A stretch of DNA of 64,000 bases, taken from contig NC_090182.1 of NCBI RefSeq assembly GCF_024679245.1, positions 24,958,274 through 25,022,273 on the forward strand, given 5' to 3'. A program made the position numbers and the translations under genes. Within the stretch, counting starts at the first letter, position 1. Each line of letters starts with the position of its first letter. Shown in pieces: positions 26,598-39,599 of this stretch. Below the pieces are notes generated by a model. It saw only the letters and a program-made list of their open reading frames with translations. It searched no databases and was not told where the DNA came from. Source of the stretch: Pseudorasbora parva (taxonomy: Eukaryota; Chordata; Actinopteri; Cypriniformes; Gobionidae).

Positions 26598-27346
26598 CAG
26601 AGATGGACAGTAACTAAGTACATTTGCTTGAGTAGGCTACTATCTTAAGTTTATTTTTTAAATATCTGTACTTTACTTGAGTATAATTTTTTCTGGAAAC
26701 GTATTACTTTAACATCATTACACTTAAAAGACAAATATTGTCCTTTTTGCTCCTACAGTCGTTTCTGTAGCAGCTTTGAAAAGTCAGTGGATGAGTTTTT
26801 CTTCTTTAAAAGGTATTTGGGTTTTTATTCATTCTTGTAGGGTCATGTAAAGTTTAATGATTTTCCATCATTTTTTTAAACACAGATTTATAGTTTATAG
26901 CAAAATGGAAGAAGACCGATGTTAAAAATAATCATTATGTCTTAAGTGAGAGTAAACAGTTGGGAGAATATCAGATGTGTATCAGTGTATAGGATCTGTG
27001 CATTCAGCCTTAAAGTGACAGCAGCTTTGTAAAGGGCTTTGTAACTTTTATATACAAATATTGAAATTAGTTTAAGGTAGTCGAATGCTAGCATGTTGGA
27101 TGGAGCATCACTGACTGGCTTAAACCATCATGATTGCATAATGTGCACTTATGCAACAATAATAAAATAATGCGTTGACATAAAGGAAGAAGTTTACTTT
27201 TGATACTTAAGTACTTTAGAAAACAAATACTTCTGTACTTTTACTTACTTTCACTTTACAACTTGCACTTGTAACAGAGTAATATTTGACCAATAGTACT
27301 GTTACTTTTACTCAAGTAATGAAGTTGTGTACTTTGTCCACCTCTG
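26598..27346. mobile_element. Non-autonomous hAT transposon with exact 8-bp target duplication
   Basis: Left end CAGAGATGGACAGTAACTAA; right end TTTGTCCACCTCTG, its inverted partner (CAGAGGTGGACAAA). Flanked by AACAGGAG at 26590-26597 and 27347-27354. The subterminal words 'aagtac' and 'acttgagta' recur at both ends. No transposase frame. Confidence 0.92.
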
Positions 27347-27386
27347 AACAGGAGTACACGCACACAAACTTATACTTAAATATATA

Positions 27387-27388
<2 letters not shown>

Positions 27389-27466
<78 letters not shown>
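27389..27466. repeat. (TA)n microsatellite
   Basis: About 38 TA units just left of a foldback element. Confidence 0.97.
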
Positions 27467-27470
<4 letters not shown>

Positions 27471-27853
27471 CAGTTGGTTGATTAGAATCTCTTGAAGCAT
27501 CGGAAATACATTTTGGTCCAAAAATAACAAAAACTACAACTTAATTCAGACCATTGTCTTCTCTTCAGTGTTTTTTTTTTTTTTTTTAAATCTGCAAACA
27601 AAGATTCAAACCGTTATGAATCAGCTTATTGATTCATGATTCGGATCGCCTGTCAAACTGCCAAACTGCTGAAATCACGAGACACTGACGATCTGAATTC
27701 TGAATCAATACGCTGACTCATATCCATTTGAATCTTTGTTTGCGGATTGAAAACAAACACCGATGAGAAGACAATGCAGAATAAAGTCGTAGTTTTTGTT
27801 ATTTTTGGACCAAAATATTTTCGATGCTTCAAGACATTCTAATTAACTAACTG
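27471..27853. mobile_element. Foldback/MITE-like inverted repeat
   Basis: The left arm starts CAGTTGGTTGATTAGAATCT and includes 'ttttggtccaaaaataacaa'. The right arm carries the complements 'ttatttttggaccaaaat' and ends AATTAACTAACTG. The inner parts also pair (AAACAAAGATTCAAAC with GAATCTTTGTTTGCGG). The arms are about 150 bases and imperfect. Non-coding. Confidence 0.75.
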
Positions 27854-30440
27854 ATGTCACATATGGACTACTTTGAGGATATTTGTATTACTTTTCTGGA
27901 CAGGGACAGTATAGTGTGCATAAACTTTCATTGGAGGAACAGAAAAGCTCTCTTACACTGTGTTCCGAAGGTGAACGGAGGTCTTACAGTTGTGGAAAGA
28001 CATTAGGGTCAGACATTAATGACATAATTTACATTTTTTTGGGTAACTAACCCTAAGCAAAAAACATTCTCTATTTGCATTCATAGCCTAGTTGCTTTCT
28101 GTCTTGTGAGTGTTAGAAAACTGGCATTAAGTGACAGTTGGACACTTGTTATGCCCAGTATGTAGGTGTATTTTCTGTCTATTGGTATGTGTTCAAGCTC
28201 ATGGTTAAAAAGATCTGGTACAAATGGTGCTGTGTGCACTAACATGGACTGTGGATACATGACTGGCACAGCACAGCAGAACACAAGCTGTTAAAAAAAC
28301 ACAATGAAAGATGAAAACAGGATAGGCAGTGTAAATATTTTAACTTAATACCTATACTTAAGATTTTATCTTTTGAAACACTTACAATGAAAGTTTGTCC
28401 AATTTTTGGATGATTTAAAACCAAAAACATGAAGGCTATAATTTAATTAAAACAATCAGTTCCTCTGACCAGTTTATTATTTGAGGTTTTTGTTTTTGTT
28501 TGTTTGTGTATTTTATTTTATTTTATACGACTTCCCAACATTGGTGTGGATAAGGTATAAAAAACATGATGTACTTTGGAGGTTACATATAAGTTTCCTT
28601 ATTTTAATTATAATAAGTATTGTAAATATTTAAATTACTTTAATAAAGTGATGTAACTGATTACTTTTCTACATTTCTAACTAATGTTTTCAACTGTTTA
28701 TCATTTTCAAAAATTTAAACCACTCAACAAGATTACTGTAAAACTTTTAAAATCCTTCATCACTTGAATTAAAATTTAAATCATTTAATTTCAAAGCCCA
28801 GCCACCAAAAAATCTGACTTTTTCTTTGCGATCTTTCTCAGGGTTAAATCAGTCTCAGACAGGTTGTAGCAAAAGCTTTCAGTGGATTGATATAAATGGC
28901 AGATGCTGCAAATTCAAACAAGAGAAACCAATCTAAAGCAATAGAATAGCTTTTTGCTTTACTAAAAGTCTTTTAATTGCTGGATGATTGTGCACATAAA
29001 AAACGGGCAAATCAACAACTTAACATTATTTAACATAGGCCTATACTAGTTTCTTACAGACAATATTTAGATGTAACCCCCTTTGTATAATCATTAACAT
29101 TTTCTTAAGTAACTGTAATTGAATTACACATTTTTCCGCAGTAACAGATTACATTTATTTTGTTATTAAAGTATAAGTGTAATTAAAATGTAACTAGTTA
29201 CTCCCCGACACATGCTTAACACACATATTGTGACTAAACTATTGAAGCTGTCCTTTAGCTGTTTGCTTTTTTTTTTAAAGAAATTAGATACTTTTGCATT
29301 ATTAATGCTATTGATTCAGTTTAACATACTGATTTAGAATATACCTTTAATCATGTATACAAATTGTGTGTAACATGTTTTTAATGTTTATTATATTATA
29401 TTTTTAATGCAAGTATGGCACTGATCTTATCAAATAGTTGTTTTTTGAAACCAGTAAAACAAACAGCAAATGGTGCATAGTTTGTATATAATGCCTTTCT
29501 GCAGATGGACACACATTCTTCATGTTCTGCCCAGATTTGAGTTTATCTGGCCCATGCAGCCTGTGAGCAGAGACAGAGATAAACAGGAGGGTTGGGAAAA
29601 GAGAAGAAGAGGGAAGACCATACACCTGTATCCTACATGGAGAACACACTCTCAAAGCACCTTATCAAGTTCAGACACAAACTACTATCTGGAACATCAG
29701 TGTATACTGCTCGTTTATTTTAGAGTGGAGAAAGAAACAGATAAAAAGGCAGAGAAAAAAAGTGGTTTTGTTGGCATATTCTGTTATAGTCTCAATAGTC
29801 TATTTTTGCTCATGTCTGCAAAAATAAGGAGACCACTAAATAAAAACTGAAGATAAATGCGGGAAAGCAGGCAAATTGTCTCATGTCATGACTGTTCTCT
29901 GTATTTTCTAAAAATTCACACAATAATGTTGCAAAAAAAAAAAAAAAAAAAAAAAAAAACACCTCCCAAAGGAACGTTGTGTGTTTATATATGTCATATT
30001 TTTATATACAATATTTGTATTGTGTACCTAATTATGAGGCTCACTAGGGTGCATTGCTACAGATGAATGTGTTTACCCAGTTTTTGCTGACATCTTCATT
30101 TCTTTTATCAACATACTCGAGTGGCTTTGAAGAACCACTGCTAGGTTGGGTTGTTTTGAATATTTGTCAAAAGTATATATATTTTTTCTGTATAATTACA
30201 CAAATGTGGTTAAAATTTGTATAAATGATTAGGCTTTATACATTACCTTTAGTATTTCATTATAGCAGTAATCCTGAAAAGAAGACAATGAATGTTTGGT
30301 TTGAATGGAAAACAATGGAGGAGAAGCCTTAAGACTGAAATATTTTTAGATACAACCCATCACATAATAAATTGACAGGCTACCTGGCCGCTAATCTTCA
30401 ACATTAAAATATTAATTGTAAATATTACACACCACCACTT
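27854..30440. other. Intergenic with minor repeats
   Basis: No gene seen. A stretch at about 28620-29215 ends 'gtaactagttactccccgac', which I associate with the end of a common fish DNA transposon. A poly-A run of 27 lies at 29933-29959. Confidence 0.45.
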
Positions 30441-30615
30441 CAGGGGTATTCCAAAAAGCAGGTTATGCGACATTCCCAGGTAAGTTTAATCAGAGTAAAC
30501 GGATAACCTCATCGTTCAGTTCCAAAACTCGAGGTAACTTCTAGGGTATGCAAGTAGCCATAACATACACTCTAAACATGCCCGGGTATAACCTGTCTTC
30601 TGGAATATCTCCCTG
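30441..30615. mobile_element. Short MITE-like element
   Basis: Starts CAGGGGTATTCCA and ends TGGAATATCTCCCTG, imperfect inverted termini. The interior has 'gcaggttatgcgac' and 'gggtataacctg', also mirrored. No clear target duplication was found. Confidence 0.6.
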
Positions 30616-31303
30616 GCAATGGATTTTGACTAGTGCTGCAGGTGTCAACGTTCAGGAGGCCCTGATTCTGATACTTTTCAGGTAAAACAGCATACAAAAT
30701 AGACACTATTTCCGGTATTTTCCATCTACTGTTTATAATTGGAATTGCCAAATCAATGCTCACTTGGTTAATTAATTACTCTTTTAGAGTTGGTTATTTT
30801 CAATAAATTATTCAAATGGATTTGCAAAAAAGAATCGATTGCTGATTCAGTCTAAAATCTGGTTCAGACAGAGAGCTCACACACCACCTTTTCCTACTAG
30901 TTATTTATTATATTTATATATTTATTATTTTATTATTTCTGTGTTCTTTGTGTCATTTATTGCAGGGTCTTGATTTGTCTTGTAGTCCGTAACTTTTTTG
31001 TTTGAAAATGATCCAAAATAATTTTTTAGCAAGTACATAACCAGACAAAACTAGTGTTCAAAAATATATTGTAAGCTTGAAAAAATATGCTCTAATTTGA
31101 GTGGTATTGGTAGGTTTCCACAGGAATTTTAACTATTTCGTTGTTCGTCTTTGCATCAAGTCACGTCTGTATACATAAAGAAGGAGTCCGGCTCACATGT
31201 GAAAAGCTGCAGGTGCTTTTCTCACAGCAGCTGGAATAATTAAATGGATCCTTTTGATGGCAGACTTTAATCCAAGCAATCATCAGTGACAACTAGAGAT
31301 TCA
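30616..31303. other. Intergenic, nothing recognised
   Basis: AT-rich, no supported feature. Confidence 0.45.
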
Positions 31304-32098
31304 CTAGCCTGATGTTGTCATACTCAATTCTAGTCAGAATATGAGTCTGATACACTGCTCCATTGTTGTCTGGCTATCACCAGACGAAGCTCAATTTAAG
31401 ATTAAACATTGGTCTGAGGATTCTGCTCTGTACTTTCTACTGCACAAGAGACGGGATCAATGAGCATTATTTGAATAACTCTGTATGCAGTTGGATAGTC
31501 ATTCAACCAATCAGACCAACAGGCGTGATCAACAGGCAACGAACCATCGTCTCTCTATCTGTGATTATGTTTAACCCGCCAATAGCGTGCCAGGTGGATA
31601 AGCCAGTCAGTGATTGGTTCCCGCAAAAGTTTAAAAGCAGCAGTAGAAATGAATGTACGGGTTTCCAGACTGAGTTGCCTGGTGAAATTTGTTGTAACCC
31701 AGCAACCCTGTCTGCACGCACACTGGAATAAGTAACATTAGAAGAAAAAGATGAGCGTAAACGATATTTGCCTGTGTTGTAAAAAAATAATTTAATGATA
31801 CACAGAGTACTTACCAACACGATCATCATTTCAGAGAGAAATAGTAAAGGTGAATGCATACGAACAAGTTCGCAGTTTAGGATTAGAACAAATTCAACCA
31901 AAGCGCCTTTGATGACATGGATGATTACATCACTTTTTAATCATCTGTCCATTATCGTCCAAAGCCCACCCTGGCAATTTCATTGGTCTGAACCGTTTCT
32001 GTTCGGCATTATTACTCCTCTATGGATCGAGTCCAGACCGAACTGCCCGATCTCAAATCATGTGGGCGGGGCTGAGTTCGGCTGGCATCCAGGCTATA
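31304..32098. mobile_element. Non-autonomous DNA-transposon-like repeat
   Basis: Opens CTAGCCTGATGTTGTCATAC and closes near GGCATCCAGGCTATAG, short mirrored termini. Its internal text resembles a repeat common in cyprinid sequence. It has no transposase frame. The superfamily is not determined and the exact ends are uncertain. Confidence 0.5.
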
Positions 32099-34737
32099 GA
32101 TTCACCCTTAGTCATAAGCAAAATGTTAGACTACAGAAACTGAAATCTACACTTCCACAGGTAACACTAATACACAGTAAATACATGGTCACGCAACACT
32201 GATGTTGTTAACATTAAAAGGGGTTTGATGTGAAATGAGCTAATCAATTATTCGATTTAATCACTGTTTATACCATGATTTATTGTAATACATTTTTTTT
32301 TCTCAGTTGGTCTAAACAAAATTGACAGCCAGCCACACAAACTCCTCAAAACATTTGATTAATTCATGCTGAGGAGCAATGCCGTAACCTATGTAAAATG
32401 GTAATTCCGCAAATAACTGCAATTGGAGGTTTCAAACAGAGGCAAAACTTACCGACTGCAGCTTATGTTTCTGTTTTATTAATGACTTTTCTAGTCACTG
32501 TTAATTATTTTCATAAATCTTTGAAGGCAATGTTTTTTTAAGCTTCACACTATGACCCAGCACAAACTATGCTAAAAACATGAAAATCAGAGTACAAGAA
32601 TTAAAGTGATTAGAGTGATTATGACTGGCTTGTACTGGGGCAGAGGTTCAGCGCAGCTGGCAGATTGTGGGCCCAGTGGAGGTGAGCAGCAAACTGACCA
32701 GCCAGTGTCTGTGTGGGGATGTGCTTCAGCACTGACAAAGTGAAGACAAATTCATTTAGTTTACAAGGCCTCAGGTGCTTAGACTGGATCGCTGCTCTGG
32801 AATCTTCCCTTGGCCGCTCAGGCCATTCCTCCAAAGAGACATGATTCATGATTTACCGCCTCCTTTCCAGAACATTGTTTCAATATTCTGGATGAATGAT
32901 AAAATGCATCTGTTTTGTAAAAAGGCTTTCAGCTTGCTTTTTGCTTGAAAATCAATGCAATTCTGGCATCCTACACAATGTGAAGTGCCAAGGTTTGTGA
33001 AGCATGACTTACTGGGAGGGGGGTATACAAGCAGACGTCCATTATAAAAAGGCATGCTTTCTTATTATTATAAGGGGAGTTTTCTGTCTCTCATGCCATA
33101 GAAACTATGGGCATGAGCAGCACTGGCATGTACTTAGCCTATATGGGGATGTTTTGTATTTGGGGTTTGGGGTTTGTTATGTTTGGGGATGTAGGAGGCT
33201 TGAACACAGTAGATGGATTAACACGTCACTTGGCCCTTAAGTTTGTGCAAATCGGAGAGAAAACCAATATAAAGCATTTTTGATGTGTAGGTGAGTTGCA
33301 CACATGTCTGTTTGCTAGTGTTGGGTAGTAATCACAGGTTCTCAGATGACGTCCTCCACACATTAAGTGGCCACACGCAGAGCTGTCTCTCTTACTCTAT
33401 CCTCTCTCCATATTTACCCCACTGGCCGCCTTCCAGTTCTTGAAGAGCCTTATAATTGGGTGAAATTGAGCATAAATAACATTGAGCTGGAGCATTATCT
33501 GAATAAATAGAATGGAGTACACTCGGTCACACTGAGACTGAAAAATAAAGGCCAGTGGCTTGGCAGCTCTCTGTCAAGATCCTGTTCTGGGTACTCAAGT
33601 CTGGTGTCATGCAATGTTACTGTTTCTGCTATTATTGTGTTCGTGGAAGGTTTTTAGAGTAACAGATGAATTATGTATTTGGATTAGAGAGCTTTGCCCT
33701 CAATGATTTAGTTTACCCAGAATACAAAAATTCTGTCATAATTTTCTTGCTCTTGTGTCATTCCAAACATCACTTACTTTCTTCTGTGGAAAATAAAAGA
33801 AGCAATTCTGAAGATTGCCCTGGTCATTCCTTTATTTTTTATTTTTTAAGCTTGAAAGCTGTCACATTGTAATCTAATTGGCATGAGTTAATACTTTACT
33901 GGGTGATTTAAACATTTAATTGATACAACCATATTGCTTTGCTTTTGTTAGTTTTGATCATTAGGGTGCTTTTGTCTATTATCCAGTTATATGCTAATAT
34001 ATGTAGAGTTTTACTAGGTCATTTGCAGTGCTGGCTGCTGAAATACCCCTTGTTAAACACATTTATTGTTGAAGCAGTCAATGGCAGAGGCTAGGAACTA
34101 ATTGTGATTGTGACATCTTGTCATGTGCTATTTTATAGGTCATCTGTAGGAGTCACTCTCCGAATGGATGTCAAAAGAATACCCTACTTAAGCTAATTAA
34201 ATTTACTTCAACATAAATGACTTGGGATAATATATCTCTTACTGGCAGAACACTTTGGATTATGTTCTTGGCCCAGATTTTTCTTACAGTAGCATTACTT
34301 ATTATTCCTTGAAGGTTAATATTCACTGGTTAAACATCACTGTCATTTACAGTCCATGCACGTGAAGTTTCACCTTCCTAAAAGTTTTTTTGTATTTTCA
34401 GAGCAGTTGTATCACCACTAGGAAGTCTATTGATTTGATTAGCAAAGCGAATGGGACAAGGGTCACCTCTGAGGTACAAGTGCTACACTGACAAATGACC
34501 TCCTTTGAGATAATTTTACACTGATCATTTCGTGCCAGATTTTTGTTTTAATTGGATTACATATTGGCCAGTTCTTTTGATAAAAAAAAATAGCCACCAT
34601 ACATATATCCTGAGCAAAAGGGCTTATAATACATACTGTATGCTGATAAAATTCAAACCCGAGTCACACACAAAGTTCTTGATAAGACCCCCCTTTTACC
34701 GCATAACTACTTAAACTCCAAGACCATTTTTTGGGAT
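32099..34737. other. Intergenic, no gene seen
   Basis: I examined the open frames on both strands; none shows a protein family or bounded exon. Single-copy in appearance. Confidence 0.45.
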
Positions 34738-35181
34738 TTCTGCCTGGATTTGGCCTACCCAACTTGAAAAGCTTCCCATACACACATACATTGGTGTCAT
34801 TTTACAGGAAACCCTTTGAAGTTACATAAAACACTGCTGAAAATCATAAACATGTACGTATATGTTGTCTACGCTGTAATAACCCCCTCAAAAAGTAGGC
34901 GCTTTTTGATTTAAAAAAAATATAAATTAATTTTTGAAAGTGTGTAACTCAGGCCCTGTGTGGAACCTGCAGACACCCCCCCAAAAAATCAAAAAGCGTC
35001 ACATTTTTTGGGGGGATTATAACGGCTTAGACAACATATACTTACATGTTTATGACTTTTAGCAGTGTTTTATGTAACTTTAAATTGTTTCCTGTAAAAT
35101 GACACCAACATTTTGAACCTATACCACTGTATGTGTGTATGGGAAGCTTTTCAAGTTGGGTAGGCCAAATCCAGGCGGAAA
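34738..35181. repeat. Foldback element with long inverted arms
   Basis: The left arm starts TTCTGCCTGGATTTGGCCTA and the right arm ends with its complement, TAGGCCAAATCCAGGCGGAA. Pairing continues inward: 'gcttcccatacacacatac' with 'gtatgtgtgtatgggaagc', then 'aacatgtacgtatatgttgtc' with a close complement. Arms are about 180 bases, loop about 75. Non-coding; family unknown. Confidence 0.85.
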
Positions 35182-37980
35182 TGGTACCAGAGTAAGTTTA
35201 GTGTAAATACATTACTTTGTGTAAAACAAATGCCAGTGATGCATATCTCCAGAAAGTAAGCTTTCAAATGGTACCACATATGACATCATAGCTCCACCAC
35301 AGACATTTCAAATTGAAAGTATATACATGACGATGTCATTCCCGACCCTGTACAGGGTCCATGGAGTTTATGTGGATAACCCTTGAAGAATTCTTTCTCA
35401 CTTGTGATACCCCCCTCTAAACTAGAGAATGTTCACTGGGGTGGTCGTTTGTCAGCATACCCTACTGTCACTGTATGACCTCAAAATGTCTTCTCCACAG
35501 TCTGGACCTCCTGCTGTGGGAGGAGCATGCTTCCTAACAGATGCACTGGGTGGAGCGGCATTCAGCATCCCACCACCAGACATAAACTAGCAGCTGATGG
35601 AGGCAGAAATGGGTCACGATGATGTTACCTGGTGCTTCAGCAGAACTTTTTAGACCAGAGTTTCCTGAGGAGAAATGGATTAGGCAATTACACAGCTGAG
35701 GCCGGGCTCTATCTCCTAAGCCTGTTAGCTTTGCCTGCACAGGTTTCTGCAGATAAGTAACCATTCTTCTTTCTCTCAGTAAGTGCTGTCAGTGCTACAG
35801 GAGTGCCACTCTCTAAACCCAGCTCTTGGACTACAGCAGCTCAGAGGCTTCAGTCCCCTTTCATTTTTATACATTTTTAAGACATTGTTCACAACCAAAA
35901 AGACAAACAAAAAGTCTTCTGAAGCCATATGATGCTTTATGTGAGAAACAGACTGAAATTGAAGTCCTTGTTTGCTCTCAAATCAAATAATTCATGCAAC
36001 CCAGGACACAGCTCTTAAATTAAATATGATTCTTATAGATTGGACATCATCAAATGTCACAAGGACCAGCATTATGATGTCAAAGCGGCACCATATTTGA
36101 TTTGAGAGTTGCAGACTGATTTGAGAATGAACAATGACATAATTTTCATGGTATGGTTTTAAAAAGGCTTGGAATGTTCTGTGTGAGTCATATGGATTAT
36201 TTAGGTAAACTAATTTTGTAACAGTGAAATATGTCACAGTAACAATCCAAACACTTGAGCGGGTCTGTATTTTGAACATGGATTAATTTTTGTTAATGCA
36301 TAATATTTACAATTGAGATTGATAAAAGTACACATGCATATAATCCAGTCTTTTGTTATGTTTAATTAATAAGAGGCCATTTCCCTTGAGGGGTTGCTGT
36401 GAGTTTAGCTTTAGATTAATGATGAGATTTTAGTCATATTTACCTGTAAATACTCAGATGAGTTGAAAGCGAAAGTTCAACACAACAATAATGTTACATT
36501 ATAACCACTTTCCTGAGAAATTAAACTTGGCACAATCTGTCCCTTTGCAGAAAAAGAAAAGAAAAAGTAAAACATGACTAATCCATAGGATTAGTACAAT
36601 TGGCTTTTTCCAAAGTATCCACTCAATAATCCTCCATTCCTTTAAGCCTAGTGCTCTTTCAGACAGCTGCGGAGGTAAGAAAAGGCAAATTGCTTGGCAG
36701 TGGGCAGAAACGAGTAAGTGCATCTGTGCCGTCTAGATTGGTCTGCATGCCAACAGGAAGTGAAGTCTTAATGGCGTCTCTCCATTTATCTTGTCCCCTG
36801 GCCTATTGAGACCAATTACCACGACCAGCCGAGCCTGACAAGGAGATTTCATGCATCAGGGGCCCAGAAAGTCAAAGGTTTCCTTACTTTGGGGTGAAGA
36901 AATGATTCGTCGCCACAAGACACAGATTCCTTGGCTTAGCAAAACATGAGTAGAGACCGGAATGGAGACAAAGTGAGGCAGCAATGGTGCCACTGCATTT
37001 ATTCTTTCTCCTTTCAGGTAACAACCACTATATTTTTTATATGTTGCGGCTTTAGCGCATCCATAACCACAGTGCTTTCAAAAACAATCAAATGCACTTA
37101 ATGGGAGATATGTTTCTATTCACTTTTGTTGTGGATTTAAAGACTCCTCTGAAGCAATTGAACTATACATCATGGATTCTAAGATCAGGGGTTCTTTTAT
37201 ACGTGCGGTGAGTGCAAAGAAAAGAACAGATGTTGTTTATGGCATGAACAAAAGCCCTTAGGGATTCATTGCATTAGAATTCCCGCCTGTATCTATGTGT
37301 TGTGTTCCAGCCCTCACCTCCATTCACACCATTCTGTCCACAGGGGCTGTGTCAGGTCGTCCATATAGATGTTACTCTGTGCTGCTATGCACTGTTCACC
37401 TGCATATCGACTTCAATACAGAATGGCTGGAATATAGAGAGGTGTGTAAAGTACTTAAGGCATTATATATGCTTTAGACCTACTCAGTTATATTATATAA
37501 AGCATTTTCAGTTATTTTAGAGTATAAAAGTTCCATCTAGCGGCTGTGATTGAAACACCCATAGCATATCAGCCTGGGTCCAAAATGATCACTCACCAAG
37601 CACAAAACGCAAACAAAAATTGACATTGACGTGGCGCGTCATTGAAACGCTTATTCTCAACAGCTGCCCTGTTAACGCACAGTTTTGTGTAAGTGAAGCT
37701 TGGCACTGTGTTCATTTACACACTAAAGTTGCTAATTTCAGTGTCCCAGAGCGGCTCGGTTGTGCTTCACACAAATTTCATCTATGCAAGCGCTGAGACT
37801 TTGGGTCACTTCTAATGTTAATTTGAAAACACAACACGTACCAATCATCTTCCCAAATTCATGATGAGAATCACGTATAAACCTGTTGTCTTAAAAGAGA
37901 AGTTTAAGGTCTCCCAATAGTTTGATGTTTATAATAAAATAAATCATAGGTGACCATAAGTCTGTGTGCACATTCATGAC
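35182..37980. other. Non-coding, with a possible conserved block at 36740-36900
   Basis: No exon recognised. The piece at 36740-36900 has balanced, non-repetitive composition, including 'ctccatttatcttgtcccct' and 'gagaccaattaccacgacc', that looks unlike the AT-rich background. It could be a conserved non-coding element, which I cannot test without an alignment. Confidence 0.3.
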
Positions 37981-37983
37981 ATG

Positions 37984-38340
37984 CCGAGTCCCACAAGGCT
38001 AAATTCTTGCTTACCACAGCTATGCAGATGACACTTCCTGTGCCAATGCATTGATGAGGTTTAACAATTAGATGTGCTAAAACTTTTTTCAGTTGAATTA
38101 AGACAAAACTGAACCGAAGTTGCATTTGCCAACCAAGATGCAAATTCTCAAAGTGAACTTGAATATTTGTGGGATTCTGGAGTCTGACCTTTGTTTCAGT
38201 AAGAAAAGCCTGAACTAAATCAGCATACTGTCATCTCAAAAATATTGCAAGAATTAGATGCTTTGTTTCCAGTCAAGACTTAGAGAAACTTGGAGATTTT
38301 TTTAATAGACTCCTCACTGGCCTTGGATGGACACTGGAAG
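37984..38340 (+). pseudogene. Relic of a non-LTR retrotransposon reverse transcriptase
   Basis: The plus strand reads RVPQG (37984 on), then, after a lost segment, HSYADDT (YADD at 38021-38032). These are the two catalytic-core motifs of LINE reverse transcriptases, normally about 40 residues apart. Later frames give fragments such as SELEYLWDSGV. Multiple stops; clearly dead. Confidence 0.65.
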
Positions 38341-38489
38341 CCATCAAAGGCAGAAGGTATCAGAATAACTTCTTCCAATTGAAGGGTGCGAGGTCACTGG
38401 AAGACGAGAGTTGCTACTAGTGTAGTCAGGAATACAACCTGACTTGGGACTTATTTAAATTGAAATAAAAGGAAAACTAAAAAAACTTT

Positions 38490-39595
38490 TAAATCACATG
38501 AGCCAATATTTTATTCACAATAGAACATTAGATAACATAACAAATGTTTAAATGTTTAAATGTTATTACACTTTTATCCACTAATTGAGCTCGTTTCAAA
38601 TTTGATGTCTGCTACATGTCTCATAAAAGTTGACACAGGGGCAACAAATGGCTAAAAAAGCAAGAACATTTTGATTCAGCTGGAAGAACATCTAGCAACT
38701 AATTAATTGCTATCAGGTCTGTAACATGATTATTAAAGGGATGTCTTAGAGAGGCAGAGTCTCTCAGAAGTAAAGAAGGGCAGAGGCTGTGAAATTTGTG
38801 AAATAGTGCGTAAAAAGATTGTGGAATACTTTTAAAAACAATGCTCCTCAGTGCCAAATTGCAAAGGCTTTGCAAAGCTCATCATCTACACAGTGCATAA
38901 CATCATCAAACGATTCCGAGGAACTGAAGAGATCTCTGTGTGTAAGGGACAAGGCTGAAGACCTTTATTAGATGCCTGTGGTCTTCGGGATCTCAGATGA
39001 CACTGCATCACTCATCGCCCTGATTGTGTCAATGACATTCTGAAATGGGCCCAGGAATAGTTCCAGAAACCAGGTAAACGTAATCCATCGTAACATCTGC
39101 AGATGCCAACTAAAGCTCATGCAAAAAGGAAACCACATGCAAACATGGTCCAGAAGCACTGTCGTGTCCTGTGGGTCAAGGCTTATTTAAAATGACTTAT
39201 TTAAGACTTTTTTAAAGTGGAAAAGTGTTCTGTGTTCAGACGAGTCCAAATTTGACGTTCTTGCTGGAAATCACGGACACTGTGAAGAGGAGGCTAAAGA
39301 AGAGGGAGACCTTCCAGTGTGTTATCAGCGTCCAGCATCTCTGATGGTATGGGGGTGCATAAGTGCATACGGTATGGGCAGCTTGCATGTTTTGGAAGGC
39401 ATTATGAATGATAAAAGGTATTTAAGGTTTTAGAGCAACATATTCTCACCTCCAGACAATGTCTATTTCAGGGAAGGCCTTGTGTATTTCAGCAGGACAA
39501 TGCAAAACCACAAACTGCAGCTATTACAACAGCATGGCCTCGTTGTAGAAGAATCCGGATGCTGAATTGCCTGATCTTTCACCTATAGAGACCCT
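38490..39595 (+). mobile_element. Degraded Tc1/mariner-type transposon
   Basis: From 'gccaatattttattcacaat' on, the text runs like a fish Tc1-like element. Broken plus-strand pieces include TVHNIIKRFRGTEE (helix-turn-helix region), a [12 protein letters not shown] stretch near 39235, [18 protein letters not shown] near 39345, FQQDNAKPQTAA near 39487 and DLSPI near 39570. It stops abruptly at about 39595 and the right inverted repeat is missing. Many stops and indels make it an old relic. Confidence 0.8.
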
Positions 39596-39599
39596 CTGT

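Noticed and set aside
29470..29850. 126-codon plus frame
   Set aside because: No domain, no splice context and AT-rich tail; within chance for this length of sequence.
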